A stretch of 64,000 nt of DNA from CAVVZJ01 sp963752755 (GCA_963752755.1 CAVVZJ010000004.1:682001-746000), one strand, 5' to 3'; shown: positions 17,797 through 28,422, numbered from the stretch's first letter. Notes: generated from the letters alone by a model not told the origin. Made by a program: numbers and translations.

Positions 17797-19886
17797 TCAA
17801 GGACTCCCGGCGTCGGACCAGGGGCGGACGTCCACGAGGTTGTCGAAGAAGGTGGCCCCGCCACCCATATCGGTGAGGGCGGAGGAGGTCGTGCTGTTCA
17901 CGTTGCAGCCCCCTGGGCTGAGCTTGTTCCAGTAGATGCCGGTCGCGACGGCGACGCCAGGGCGGACGGACCCGGTCAGGGCAACGCGGGCGCGGAATTG
18001 GCCACGGTCGTTGAAGACCTCGACCCACTGGCCGTCGGAGAGACCGCGGGAACGGGCGTCGTCGTTGGCAAGCTCGATCGTCGGATCACCTGCGGCGCGG
18101 CGATGGCGGTCGGAGTTGGCGAAGGTGGAGTTGAGAAACTGCGGTCGGGGCGGGCTGAGAAGTTGAAGCGGATACTTCGAAGCCAGGTCGGGGCGTGTCA
18201 GAGGGTCTTCGAGAGGCGGGAGGTAGGTCGGCAAGGGGTCGAGACCTGCGGCCTGCATCGACTCGGAGTAAAGCTCGCACTTGCCGGACGGAGTCGGGAA
18301 ACGGCCGTCGGCGAAGGGGGCAGAGAGTTCAGCAAGGTTGAGGCGGATTGAACCGGCGTCGCGGAGGCGTTCGAGGGTGATGCCCTGGAGCGTGGGACCG
18401 CCGTCGAGGGCCTCGCGGATGAGAGCTTCGTCGTCGGGGAAAAGCTCCGGTTCGAAGCCGAGGCGGGTGGCAAGGGTGCGGAAGGCGTCGTTGTTGGATC
18501 GGCAATTGCCGGGTGGGGCGACGGCCGGCGTGTTGAGCATCACGAAATGGTGGCCGTAGGAACCGTGGATGTCGAGGTGTTCGAGCTGGGTCGTGGCGGG
18601 GAGCACGAGATCGGCAAAATCCACGGTGTCGGTCGGAAACTGCTCGTGAACGACGGTGAACAGGTCGTCGCGAAGGAGCCCTTGGATCACCTTGGCGCCG
18701 TTCGGCGCGACCGCGGCTGGATTGCAATTATAAACATATAATGCCAGAATCGGCGGGCCGGGTAGCTCGCCAGCGAGGGCCTCGCCGAGCTGGTTCATGT
18801 TGACGGTGCGGGTGCCGGGCGGGGCGAGGTCGGGGCGGGTGAGGCGTTCCATGGCGAAGTCGTAGGCGCCACTGGTCGTGAGCAGGGCGCCGCCGCCAGG
18901 GTGGCGCAGGCGCCAACGACCGCCGGCAAGCAGGCGATCGTCCGCACGGCCATGCCGCCGCCGCGGTGGCGCTGGAGACCGTAGTTGAGGCGGATCAAAC
19001 TCGGATGCTCGCGGGCGTAGCGGTATGCCAATGTCTCGATCGTTGCGACGTCCACACCGGTGATCCGGGCGACCTCGTCGGGCGGGTAGTGGGTGAGGAC
19101 GCGGTCGCTGAGCAAGTCGGCGCCAATCGTGCCGCGAGCCAGATAGTCCTCGTCCTGCAAGCCGTCCCGCCAGATGACGTGCATTAGCCCGAGGGCGAGG
19201 GCGGCGTCGGTACCGGGACGGGGCTGGATGTGCCAGTCGCAGCGGCGGGCAGTGGGGCTCCGGTAGGGGTCGATCGCAACGAGCGTGGCGCCGGCCTGGC
19301 GGGCCTCGATCATGAGGCTCCAGAGGTGGCTGTTGGTGTTGGCGGTGTTGGAGCCCCAGTTGAGGATCAGCTTGCAATCGGTCACGGCCAGCGGATCGGC
19401 GCCGAGCCGGCCGCGGCCGACGGTGTATTCGTAACCCTGTCCACCGGCCGAGGCGCAGATGGTCCGGTCGAGCATCGAGGCGCCGAGGCGGTGGAAGAAG
19501 CGGCGGTCGAGGCTGCTCGACTGAAGCTTGCCCATCGTGCCGTAATAGCTGTAGGGCAGGATCGCCTGCGGGCCGTCGGGCGAGTCGGCGATGGCGCGGA
19601 ACCGGGTGGCGATCGTGTCGAGGGCTTCATCCCAGGTGATCGACTCGAACTGGCCGGAGCCTTTCGGACCGACGCGACGCAAGGGGTCCAGGAGCCGTTC
19701 GGGGCTGTTCACGCGCTCGAGATAGCGGGCCATCTTCTGACAGAGGAAGCCGCGGGTGAACGGATGATCGACCTCGCCGCGTAACGCGACGGCACGGCCG
19801 GCTTCGACCGTGACGAGCATGCTGCACGTGTCGGGACAGTCGAGCGGGCAGACGCTCCGGATCGTGCTTTGGGAAGTCTCGGTCAC
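17797..19886 (-). CDS. molybdopterin-dependent oxidoreductase (frameshifted near 18903)
   Basis: About 696 residues of the DMSO reductase/formate dehydrogenase superfamily. The N-terminal [4Fe-4S] motif is CPLDCPDTCSM with GFLCQK supplying the fourth cysteine. Then come ITWDEALDTIA, LNWGSNTANTNSHLW and GATLVAIDPYRSPTA of the bis-MGD domains, and the C-terminal cap AAGDPTIELANDDARSRG. GTG 19886 is the start, with agga nine bases upstream, overlapping the SGNH gene stop by 4 bases. A one-base loss near 18903 shifts VVGAC to HPGGGALLTTSGAYDF. No Tat signal or electron-transfer subunit is visible, so it is a single-subunit, probably cytoplasmic enzyme of unknown substrate. Confidence 0.88.
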
Positions 19887-21469
19887 GGTTGTGGTCCTGA
19901 TACACGAACCTGCTGATGCTGTCCGGTTGGGACTTCTGGGACAGCCGCCCCCGGCGGTCGTCCGGTCCGGACCGCCGGGGGCGGCTGTCCCCCAGGAGTC
20001 GGGCTCGAATCGGAAAGCATCAGCGGGTTCGTGTGTGAGACGGGGCGGGTGGCCGCGGGGGAAGGAGGCTCGTGAGGATCGTGTGATGGAGAATCGGACA
20101 GCCGGGCGTCGGTTCTCGTTCGGACCAGCTTCGCTTCTTCGAGGTACTGAAAGAGCCGTTCCGCCACGACGGCGTGGCCCCGCGGGGTGAAGTGGTCCTG
20201 GTCGAGAAAGTATTCGTCGATCTTCCATCGGTAGAAGTGGCGGATCTCATCTGGGTCATAACCCTTGCGACGGAGCAGGTCGAGCACTTCCGGATCGTCG
20301 AAGATCCGACGGGCGAAGTCGTCCGTGAAGTCGAGGAAATCGACGCCGTGGCGGCGGGCGTGCTCGCGCAGGATCGCCTGAGGCTCCCGCATGGCCGGGT
20401 TGTTGAGCTGCATGGTAAAGGGGAAGATCAAGAGAACGATCGGCTTGTGGTGCGCGGCCGCCAGGGAGTAAATCCGTTCCAGATCGTCGAGGACGATCTT
20501 CCAGGCGTCGATGAACCGCGGCATGGTGCGCGACCCGACCACCATCGACCGCACGTTGTAAAGTTCCGTGAGCTTCTCGGCTTCCCGACGCTTCGATCGC
20601 TGCATGAGGCGCTGGGCCAGGCGGCCGAAACCGGTCTCATTCAAGAGATAGCCGGTCAGCGGGTTCGGTGTCTCGAATACTCCGTGGTAGTCGAGGCCGA
20701 CCCCGCCGAATCGCTTGCTGACGACAAACGGTTCCACCACGTCGTTCATGCAAAAGCCCAGGGCGACGAGGTCGGGATCGAGGTTGAGCGACCGGCGGAA
20801 GACCTCCAGCTCCTGGTAGGTCGCATAACCGTGGACACCGGCGTTGATGATCTGATGTGATCGGTGGGCGAGATCGCGGGCGTCGAGCAACCTCTCCAGC
20901 TGGGCGGAGAAGGTGTCTGGATAGGTCAGGCCGTAGCCCATCGTCACCGAATCTCCGAGCATCAGGCCGCGAAACTCGCCCGTTGGCTTGGAACGAGGGA
21001 ACTCGGTGTCGGTGAAGCCCCAGCGGTTCACACGAATCAAGGCGTCCGGGCGATTGATCGCGCTCTGGCTGCGCACGATACCGGGTCGGAGTCGATATTC
21101 GAGCTTGGCGTCGTATTCGTACAAGGGCAGGGCGTAGCGAGTCAGCAGGAACCGATCGGCCAGGAAGAACCCACCGAGGATCAGAAACGCCAGCGTCAGG
21201 CCATCGAGCCACCTGGGCCCCTGGCCGCGTCCCACGAGCACACCGAGCAAGACGGTGACGGCGCCGAGGACTAGGCTCCAGAAGCAGTAGCCCGCCAGGG
21301 TGTCGGCCACATCGACGTATCGCGTTCCCATCGCGACCCGGGCCACCCAGGGGTTGCAGATCAACGCCGAGGCGAGGAAGGCCAGGCCGATCAGGGTGAC
21401 GAGCAGTCCCGCGACCTGCCGGGAGCTGTAGAGTCCTGGCCTCGCGGGTGCCGCCTCGGTCACACTCAT
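19883..21469 (-). CDS. membrane-anchored SGNH/GDSL hydrolase
   Basis: 528 residues. Three N-terminal membrane segments (VAGLLVTLIGLAFLASALI, CFWSLVLGAVTVLLGVLVG, LTLAFLILGGFFLADRFLL) precede an SGNH hydrolase with block I GLMLGDSVTMGYG (Ser), Asn in LGFCMNDVVEPF and DHFTPRGHAVVAERL (Asp/His). Such proteins act on O-acyl groups of cell-surface glycans or lipids. The last 60 residues are translated from a long palindromic element and look unlike protein, so the native stop was probably earlier. Stop and the next gene's GTG overlap by four bases. Confidence 0.87.
   Translation of the reverse strand: MSVTEAAPARPGLYSSRQVAGLLVTLIGLAFLASALICNPWVARVAMGTRYVDVADTLAGYCFWSLVLGAVTVLLGVLVGRGQGPRWLDGLTLAFLILGGFFLADRFLLTRYALPLYEYDAKLEYRLRPGIVRSQSAINRPDALIRVNRWGFTDTEFPRSKPTGEFRGLMLGDSVTMGYGLTYPDTFSAQLERLLDARDLAHRSHQIINAGVHGYATYQELEVFRRSLNLDPDLVALGFCMNDVVEPFVVSKRFGGVGLDYHGVFETPNPLTGYLLNETGFGRLAQRLMQRSKRREAEKLTELYNVRSMVVGSRTMPRFIDAWKIVLDDLERIYSLAAAHHKPIVLLIFPFTMQLNNPAMREPQAILREHARRHGVDFLDFTDDFARRIFDDPEVLDLLRRKGYDPDEIRHFYRWKIDEYFLDQDHFTPRGHAVVAERLFQYLEEAKLVRTRTDARLSDSPSHDPHEPPSPAATRPVSHTNPLMLSDSSPTPGGQPPPAVRTGRPPGAAVPEVPTGQHQQVRVSGPQP
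19903..20035. repeat. long palindromic element with a 21-bp perfect GC stem
   Basis: Core arms at 19938-19958 and 19971-19991 are perfect 21-bp complements (starting gggacagccgcccccggcgg) around a 12-base loop. On both sides the complementarity continues imperfectly for about 35-45 bases: acacgaacctgctgatgct at about 19904 pairs with the complement around 20015-20035. It spans the end of the SGNH gene and lies just before the molybdopterin gene. It could be a REP/MITE-type repeat or a transcribed hairpin terminator/attenuator. Confidence 0.8.
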
Positions 21470-21785
21470 CGGGAATCTCCGCTAAATTAGCCATCGGAGT
21501 CGCCCCGTTGCCGGCCGCCGACTCCAAGCAATCGGTCTCTTGCCGGCCGCGAGCGTCGTCCGAATCGTGGTGGTTCGACAGTCCCCTTCCCTTTGATTGC
21601 ACTCGTCCCGCGGTCACGATGTCAATATGCCCCATCCGACGCGGCCCACCACTGTCCGACCCGTCAACTACTTGACAACCCTTCCGATCCATGCGACCGT
21701 GACAGAAGCTCGATGGCCTGCCTGATTCCTCCCGCCTGCTGGATGGTCCCACCTCGCCGCGCTGGTGTGCCCCAAGGATTTCAAC
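21470..21785. other. divergent intergenic region
   Basis: Gap between the leftward SGNH gene and the rightward PPC gene. It should hold both promoters. A ttgaca at 21673 on the plus strand lacks a good -10 partner at standard spacing. Nothing else seen. Confidence 0.4.
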
Positions 21786-24128
21786 ATGCGCCCATCCTTG
21801 ATCTCGATCGCATTGATCGCACTCCTCACCGCCCCGGTGGTGGCCGACCCGCCGCAGATCAATAACATTACACCCTACGGTGTCCAGCGCAGCGTCCCGA
21901 CGGAGATCACGATCAACGGGGCCAACCTCGGCACCAACCCCCAACTCGTCAGCCCCGTGCCGGTGGCCGTCGAGCCCCCCGCCATGCCTGGCGACGCGAG
22001 CAACTGGAAACTCAAGCTCACCGTCCCGCCCGAGGTTCCCCTGGGCATCTACACGGTCCGGGTGAAAACCGACGACGGGATCTCGAACCCGTTCCTCCTG
22101 GCCGTTGGCCAGTTTCCGAACGTGGCCGAGGCCGAGCCGAACAGCCATTTCGAACAGGCGCAGGTTGTGCCGTTTCCGGCGGTCGTCGAGGGGCAGTCGG
22201 CCGGCAACGACGTGGATTACTACAAGTTCACCGGTCGCAAGGGGCAACGGGTCGTCGTCGATGCGCTCTGCTCCCGGATCGGATCGGGGATCGACCCGCA
22301 GATTCGCCTGACGACCGCTGGTCGCAAGTTCGTTGCCTCGGAAGACGATTCGCCCGGCCTGATGACCGACGCCCGATTGGCTGCCGAACTGCCCGAGGAC
22401 GGCGAGTACATCGTCGAGATTTCCGACTCGAAGTATCAGGGGGGCGGTCGAGCGGTCTATCGACTGCTGATCGCCGACGTACCCGCTCCGATCGAGGTCT
22501 ATCCGCTCGGCGGCCGACGTGGAGAGACGGTCGGCTTCGAGCTGCGGGGCGGCACGATCCCCGGTCCCGACCCGCGTGTTGCCGCGACGCAGATCAAGGC
22601 CGCGGCGCCGGCGGAGGAGTTCCGGCCAAGGTTCACGAATCACGCCCTCGACCTGGCTGGGCCCAGCGACCCGACCTACGAGGCGGACCTGACCGGTCCG
22701 CTCGACGTGAGCGACTATCCCGAGCTTCGTGAGCCGTCCGACCCGAATGCCCCGCCACTGCGGGCCGCGGCGCCCGTCGTTCTTAACGGCCGGATCGACC
22801 CGGCCGGCGACGTGGACCGCTTCAACCTCGCGGTCGCGGCCGGCCAGAAGCTTCGCATCCACGTCCACGCCTCCGACCTCGGCTCGGCGCTCGACGGCGT
22901 GCTCCGCGTGCTGAACCCCGCCGACAACAAGCAACTGGCCAACGCCGACGACACCCAGCCGACCCCGACGCGCGGCAAGGGGCAGAACCGCCGCGCCCCT
23001 GGCCTCATCTCGCCCGACCCCTCGCTCGAATACACCGTCGGCTCCGGATTAAACGAGGTCACACTCGAGCTTCGCGACCTCGCCAGCCGCGGCGGCCTGG
23101 GCTATCCCTACCGGATCACGGTCGAGCCGGCCGACCCGACTTACGCGATCGAGATGGCCGAGGCGCAGGTCAACGTCCCGAAGGGCGGAACGATTGCCGT
23201 GCCCGTCTCGATCGGCCGCCAGGGCTACAACGGCCCGATCACGCTCTCGGTGACGAATCCGCCGCTGGGCCTGACCGTCCGCGCCGGGCAGGTCGCCGAT
23301 GGCCAGCCGGTGGGCGTCCTGACCCTCTCGGCCGCCGCGGATGCCAGCGTCGGCCCAGTCGTGCTCGATGTGATCGGGACCGGCCAGGGGGCGAGTGGGC
23401 CGATCGTCGAGAAGGCGTCGAAGCAGGTCGTCTTCGCCCAGCAGGCCAACTTTCCGGTGAACCTCCAGACACAGACCGGCCTGCCCGCCGCGACGACCTC
23501 GCCCACGCCCGTCATCCTCGACGCCCCCGAAGGGCCAATCGAGGCCGTCCACGGCTACCCCGCCACGATCCCCGTCAAGCTGACCCGCACCGAGGGAGCC
23601 GACGCGGGCGTCTCGATCACCCCCTTGCCCCTGCCGCCCGGGCTGGCGATCCCCGAGGCGAAGGTCGCCGACAAGGCGAACGAGGGGAACGTCACCGTCA
23701 ACATCGACCCGGGCACCGCGCTCGGCAAGGTCACGGTCGGCCTCGTCGCCAAGGGCAAGTTCGACAAGAAGGACCAGACCTTCGCCGTGCCAGCCGTGAC
23801 GCTCGACGTCGTCCGCCCCGCCACGCTCGAACTGGCCGCGCCGAACCTGGAGGTCAAGGCGGGGCAGACCGTCGAGCTGAAGGGTAAGGTCATGCGACGC
23901 GGGCCGTTCAAGGAGGCGGTGAAGGTCCAGCTCAATGGCTTGCCCGGCGGCTTGAAGGCGGAGCCGGTTGATGTGGCCGCCGACGCCTTCGAGTTCACGA
24001 TCAAGATCGTCGCGGACGCCGGCGCCGGCGAGTCGCAGGCGAACACGCAAGTGGCCATGGCCTTCAAGGTCGGCGGCAAGGACTATAACATCCCACCGAC
24101 TCCCTTGGCGTTGAAGGTGGTGAAGTAA
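21786..24128 (+). CDS. secreted PPC-domain protein
   Basis: 780 residues. Signal peptide SLISIALIALLTAPVVA, an IPT/TIG-like domain (ITPYGVQRSVPTEITINGANL), then a bacterial pre-peptidase C-terminal (PPC) domain: AEAEPNSHFEQAQVV to DVDYYKFTGRKGQRVVVDA and ELPEDGEYIVEISDSKYQG. A second PPC-like unit covers NGRIDPAGDVDRFNLAVAAGQ. The C-terminal third is made of immunoglobulin-like strands. No catalytic residues are seen; the protein is likely an extracellular or periplasmic structural/adhesive component. It is followed 78 bases later by the cytochrome-WD40 gene, a pairing common in planctomycetes. Confidence 0.85.
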   Translation: MRPSLISIALIALLTAPVVADPPQINNITPYGVQRSVPTEITINGANLGTNPQLVSPVPVAVEPPAMPGDASNWKLKLTVPPEVPLGIYTVRVKTDDGISNPFLLAVGQFPNVAEAEPNSHFEQAQVVPFPAVVEGQSAGNDVDYYKFTGRKGQRVVVDALCSRIGSGIDPQIRLTTAGRKFVASEDDSPGLMTDARLAAELPEDGEYIVEISDSKYQGGGRAVYRLLIADVPAPIEVYPLGGRRGETVGFELRGGTIPGPDPRVAATQIKAAAPAEEFRPRFTNHALDLAGPSDPTYEADLTGPLDVSDYPELREPSDPNAPPLRAAAPVVLNGRIDPAGDVDRFNLAVAAGQKLRIHVHASDLGSALDGVLRVLNPADNKQLANADDTQPTPTRGKGQNRRAPGLISPDPSLEYTVGSGLNEVTLELRDLASRGGLGYPYRITVEPADPTYAIEMAEAQVNVPKGGTIAVPVSIGRQGYNGPITLSVTNPPLGLTVRAGQVADGQPVGVLTLSAAADASVGPVVLDVIGTGQGASGPIVEKASKQVVFAQQANFPVNLQTQTGLPAATTSPTPVILDAPEGPIEAVHGYPATIPVKLTRTEGADAGVSITPLPLPPGLAIPEAKVADKANEGNVTVNIDPGTALGKVTVGLVAKGKFDKKDQTFAVPAVTLDVVRPATLELAAPNLEVKAGQTVELKGKVMRRGPFKEAVKVQLNGLPGGLKAEPVDVAADAFEFTIKIVADAGAGESQANTQVAMAFKVGGKDYNIPPTPLALKVVK

Positions 24129-24206
24129 CCAGACTCCCAGCTCCCTCGCCCCACGGTTGAGGAAGAACGCCCGATCTCGCCCTCCGCCCCCGAGGACCCT
24201 CCGACG

Positions 24207-25645
24207 ATGACCCCCACCCGCCTGCTCACCCTGGCCGTCTTGCTCGGCTCTCTCCTGACCCCCGCCTGGGCCGCCGACGAGGCCAAGCCCGCCGACGAGG
24301 CCAAGCCCGCCGACGCAGCCCCGGCCGGAACGTCCAGCTTCCTCAAGGACGTCGCCCCGATCCTGGTGCAGAACTGCATCGCCTGCCACAACGGCCGGAA
24401 GACCGAGGGCAAGTACAACATGACCACCTTCGCCTGCCTTCACCAAGGGGGGGGCCGTGGGCGAGGGGTTCACGGTCGTCGCCGGCAAGCCGGAGGAGAG
24501 CTACCTCGTTGACCTGATCCAGCCCGACGGCCGAGCCGAGGATGCCCTACAAGCAGGACCCCTTGCCGGCCGACAAGATCGCCACGATGACCAGGTGGAT
24601 GCTGAGGGGGCGAAGTACGACGGCGCCGACCCGAACGAGGACTGGACGTCGCTTGCTGCACAAGATCACCGTGGTCAACGTCCCCGAGGCGTACCCGGTG
24701 GTCGTGCCGATCACGGCGCTGGCGTTCAGCCCCGACGGCACGGAGGTCGCCGCGTCGGGCTATCACGAGATCAACTGCTGGAAGGTCGCCGACGGCTCCC
24801 TCTCACGGCGGCTCCGGCCGCTCTCGGAGCGGGTCTACGACGTCGCCTACAGCCCCGACGGCAAGTGGATGGCCACCGCCAGCGGCGACCCCGGCCAGTA
24901 CGGCTCGGCCAAGCTCTGGATCGCCGAGCCGAACGGCGGCGGCAAGCTCGTCCGCGACCTGGTCGAGTCGGACGACAGCGTGTATGCCGTCGCCTTCAGC
25001 CCGGACAGCAAGCTCGTCGCCGCCGCCGGGGCCGACCGGGCGATCCGGATCTTCAAGGTCGAGAACGGCGAGGCCGTCGCCACGATCGAGGACCACGCCG
25101 ACTGGATCTTCGACATCGCCTTCAGCCCCGACGGCAAGCGGCTGGCATCGGCCAGCCGGGACAAGACGAGCAAGGTCTTCGACGTCGAGAAGAAGGAGTC
25201 GCTCGTCACCTTCCCCGGCCACGGCGAGACGGTCTACAGCGTCACCTTCGCTCCCGACGGCAAGACGATCATCTCCTGCGGCGGCGACAACCAGATCCGG
25301 ATCTGGAACCCCGACGAGGACGGCAAGCAGGTCCGCAATGCCGGCGGCTTCGGCGGCGCGATCTTCAAGCTGGCCCTCTCGCCCGACGGCAAGGCCCTCG
25401 TCGCCTGCTCGGCGGACAAGACGGTCCGCGTCTTCGACCCGGCGAACCTGAAGGCGTTGCGGACTCTCCAGGGCCACAGCGACTGGGTCTATGCCGTGGC
25501 CGTCTCGCCCGACGGCAAGACGATCGCCTCGGGGAGCTGGGACGGCGAGGTCCGCCTCTGGAACCTGGAGGACGGGAAGGCCGTGCGGACGATCGTCGCC
25601 GCCCCCGGCTACACCCCTCCCCAGGCCGCCGCGGCTGCTCAGTGA
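24207..25645 (+). CDS. c-type cytochrome domain + WD40 protein (four frameshifts 24440-24655)
   Basis: A signal peptide (LLTLAVLLGSLLTPAWA) leads to a planctomycete c-type cytochrome domain, SSFLKDVAPILVQNCIACHNG with the CxxCH heme site near residue 58. Seven WD40 blades follow (for example VPITALAFSPDGTEVAASG, VYAVAFSPDSKLVAAAG, IFDIAFSPDGKRLASASRD). Between them the expected sequence is spread over three frames: GEGFTVVAGKPEESYLVDL, MPYKQDPLPADKIATM, EGAKYDGADPNEDWTSL, LHKITVVNVPEAYP. That needs breaks near 24440 (a run of eight G), 24535, 24600 and 24655. The flanking halves are intact, so sequencing error is as likely as decay. Periplasmic; function unknown. Confidence 0.85.
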
Positions 25646-25932
25646 CCGACCGGGACGGTGTCTTTTCCGACAACCTGCGGCTGCACCCGTCGCAAAAAGG
25701 CGGCGAGTGCAGCCGTTTTGCTTCGAGGTAAAGTCAGTGAGGAATTCGTGTTGCACGGCCTACGCTCAAAACTCATGAAAGTGGGCATGGGTCTTGCTAA
25801 ATCACGAACAACGACCTTGTCATCTCGGAATTGCCCTTGGGGCCGATCGCGGGTTCGACTATAAGACAGGCAAGCCTCTCCCCCTTCGCTTCCGCCATGT
25901 CATCCCCGATCCGTCAGGAAAGGAGAACCTCG

Positions 25933-28194
25933 TTGCAGTATGCCCGACGACTCGGAGTGACGTCCCTCGTCCCGTTGATGGTCCTCGCCACGGCGACGAC
26001 CTGGGCGGGTCAGTCAGGAGGCGGCCTCCCGGAGCCGAGCACAGGGGGAACGCCTGCCGTAGAGCCACGGTCGCCGCTCGGGATCGCTGGTCGGGAGGAT
26101 CCGGCCGGTGAAGCCATGTCCACCGGACTCGGAGTGCTGGCCTGGCTCCGCGTCCCCCAGCCCGCCAGCCCGGGCAAGGTCTCCGAGGCCGAGCAGATCG
26201 CCCAGTTGAACCGCTCGATCAACTCGGCCAAGCAGGAGCTGGACCGCCTCCAGACCGAGCTGAACGACCCGGAAAGCGAGTATGCCAAGGCCGAGGCTGA
26301 GTTCCGCCAGCTTGACGAGAAACTGGTCAACCTCCGCAAGCAGGCCAAGGACGCCCCGCCCGAAGTCGCGGCGAAGCTGGGTGAGCAGCTTGTCGGGCTG
26401 GAGAAGACCTGGAAACTCTCGAAGGACCGCTTCGACCTGGCCATCGAGGAGCGAAAGGCGCTCCAGGAGCAGATCGACGCGCTCCAGCAGAAGCTCCAGC
26501 AGGACCAGAAGGCCCTCGACCACCTGACCGGCAAGACGCCCGCGCCCGATGCCAAGTCGGACGGGTCGGCCCCGGGAACGGCCGAATCCCCGCAGGCCGG
26601 CATGCCGGCCCCGAACGCGAACCCGCCCGCCGCCACGGCGTCCTCCCCACCGGCCCCTGGTGCGCCGACGACGCCCCCCGCCGAGACCGCGCCGAACACG
26701 GCCGCCGTCGCGCCTGCTCCGGCGGCCGAGCCGTCAACGGCTCCGGCCCTGCCTGGCCTGCCCACGATCCCCGGTGCGGTCACGACCTCGACGGACACCA
26801 CCGCCACGGCTCCGGCTCCGGAGAAGGCCAAGCCGAGCAAGGAACTGGTCGATGCCCAGGAGGATGTCCAGCGCAAGGCCGAGCTGGCCGAGCAGGCCAA
26901 GCAGGAGGCCCAGTCGATCGGCGATCGGCTGGAGGCGCTCGACAAGAGCATCGCGCTGGAGAAGAAGCTCCTGGAGGTGGACCGCAAAAAGGCCGAGAAC
27001 GCCGACCAGACCCGGACGGCCCTCTCGGAGGAGTTCCAGACCAGGTCGGTCGATGGCGCCCCGGTCGAGGAGCGTCGTGCCCTGGCCGCCAAGGTCCGCG
27101 AGGCGGAGAACCGGCTGGCCCGGATCCGCAGCGACGTTCGCAAGCACACCGACCGGATCGACGAACTCCAGTCGGAGCGTGCCACCCTGCTCGCCGAGCA
27201 GCTCGACGCCGCCCACAAGGCGAGCGAGGCGGGCAAGCAGGTCGAGCAGGCCGAGCAGATGGTCGCCGCCCTGGAGAACCCGTTCACGCTGCGCAACCTC
27301 CTGCGATGGGCGATCGACCACGGCCTGAAGATCGTGGGCATCCTGGCGGCGATGGTCGCGATGCTCTGGATCTCGCGGCTGTTCACGCGCCGGGTCGTGA
27401 AGCTCATGGCCCAGAGCGGCATCCGCGGCTCACGCGAGGAGCGCGAGGCGCGGGCGAACACGCTCGTCGGCGTCTTCCACAATGCGATCTCGGTCTCAGT
27501 GTACATCGGCGGCATCCTGATGCTCTTGCAGGAGGTCGGCATCCCGATCGGCCCCTTGCTCGGCGGTGCCGCAATCTTCGGCCTCGCGGTCGCCTTCGGG
27601 GCACAGAACCTCGTTCGCGACTACTTTTATGGGTTTGTCATTCTGCTGGAGAACCAGTACAAGCTCAACGACGTGGTGAGGATTGGCGACGTCTCCGGAC
27701 AGGTCGAGCGGATCACCTTGCGGATGACCGTGCTTCGCGACCTGGAGGGGTGCGTCCACTTCGTCCCGAACGGCAACATCACGACCGTCACGAACATGAC
27801 CCACGGCTGGTCCCGCGCCCTCTTCGACGTCGGCATCGCGTACAAGGAAGACGTGGACCGCGTTATCGACGTGATCCAGGCCGTCGGACGCGAGCTGCGG
27901 GCCGACCCAGGCTTTCGCCTGATGATCCTCGAAGACCTGGAGATGCTCGGCGTCGATGCCTTCGGAGACTCGGCCGTCGTCATCAAGTTCCTGATCAAGA
28001 CCCGGACCCTCAAGCAGTGGGCCGTCAAGCGTGAGATGCTCCGGCGCCTCAAGAACAAGTTCGACGAGCTGGGCATCGAGATCCCGTTCCCCCACCGCAC
28101 GCTTTACCATCGCGTCGAGGGCGAGTCTTCCACGCCCGCCGAGGAAATCAGCCGGCGGGTCACGCTCCACGGCCGGCACGGGCCGAACGTCTGA
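25933..28194 (+). CDS. MscS-family mechanosensitive channel with long coiled-coil N-terminus
   Basis: 753 residues from TTG 25933, chosen because aggaaaggag lies 6 bases upstream and a signal peptide follows directly (ARRLGVTSLVPLMVLATATTWA); earlier in-frame starts lack both. Residues 60-150 and 270-430 are predicted coiled coils, separated by a proline/alanine-rich linker. Two to three membrane spans (452 onward) lead to GGAAIFGLAVAFGAQNLVRD, the pore-lining TM3 and MscS signature, then the beta domain VRIGDVSGQVERITLRMTVL. The C-terminal vestibule is complete. The layout resembles large KefA/YbiO-type inner-membrane channels that open on hypo-osmotic shock. Ending FPHRTLYHRV is typical. 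Confidence 0.9.
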   Translation: MQYARRLGVTSLVPLMVLATATTWAGQSGGGLPEPSTGGTPAVEPRSPLGIAGREDPAGEAMSTGLGVLAWLRVPQPASPGKVSEAEQIAQLNRSINSAKQELDRLQTELNDPESEYAKAEAEFRQLDEKLVNLRKQAKDAPPEVAAKLGEQLVGLEKTWKLSKDRFDLAIEERKALQEQIDALQQKLQQDQKALDHLTGKTPAPDAKSDGSAPGTAESPQAGMPAPNANPPAATASSPPAPGAPTTPPAETAPNTAAVAPAPAAEPSTAPALPGLPTIPGAVTTSTDTTATAPAPEKAKPSKELVDAQEDVQRKAELAEQAKQEAQSIGDRLEALDKSIALEKKLLEVDRKKAENADQTRTALSEEFQTRSVDGAPVEERRALAAKVREAENRLARIRSDVRKHTDRIDELQSERATLLAEQLDAAHKASEAGKQVEQAEQMVAALENPFTLRNLLRWAIDHGLKIVGILAAMVAMLWISRLFTRRVVKLMAQSGIRGSREEREARANTLVGVFHNAISVSVYIGGILMLLQEVGIPIGPLLGGAAIFGLAVAFGAQNLVRDYFYGFVILLENQYKLNDVVRIGDVSGQVERITLRMTVLRDLEGCVHFVPNGNITTVTNMTHGWSRALFDVGIAYKEDVDRVIDVIQAVGRELRADPGFRLMILEDLEMLGVDAFGDSAVVIKFLIKTRTLKQWAVKREMLRRLKNKFDELGIEIPFPHRTLYHRVEGESSTPAEEISRRVTLHGRHGPNV

Positions 28195-28422
28195 TCGAAC
28201 CTGAGTCGGATGGTCGACGGGAGAGGGTTGGTGGTCGCCGGGAGGAGACGTCTCTTCCTCGACCATCGACCCTGTTTCATCGACCATCTCTTGTTCGATC
28301 AGGGACCACCGGCGTATTTTCAGGGGGCCTGGGAAGTCAAACCCTGCCCCTCGCCGCCGGAGTTGGATCCGCGTATGCTGGAGGCCCCGACGGGCGGGGG
28401 GCTCCTGGAGGATCGAGGCGGC
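28195..28422. other. intergenic before the ACT gene
   Basis: No convincing gene. It holds an inverted repeat pattern around gtcgacgggag / cttcctcgaccatcgaccc and the ribosome site of the next gene. The open frame from 28210 through here lacks protein-like sequence. Confidence 0.4.

Noticed and set aside
20637..22934. 765-residue open frame on the minus strand
   Set aside because: It overlaps the N-terminal part of the PPC protein and the SGNH gene, is Arg/Asp/Gly/Val rich without motifs, and is a GC-rich antisense shadow.
23049..24488. 479-residue minus-strand frame
   Set aside because: Antisense of the PPC and cytochrome genes, low-complexity Gly/Asp/Leu/Val composition.
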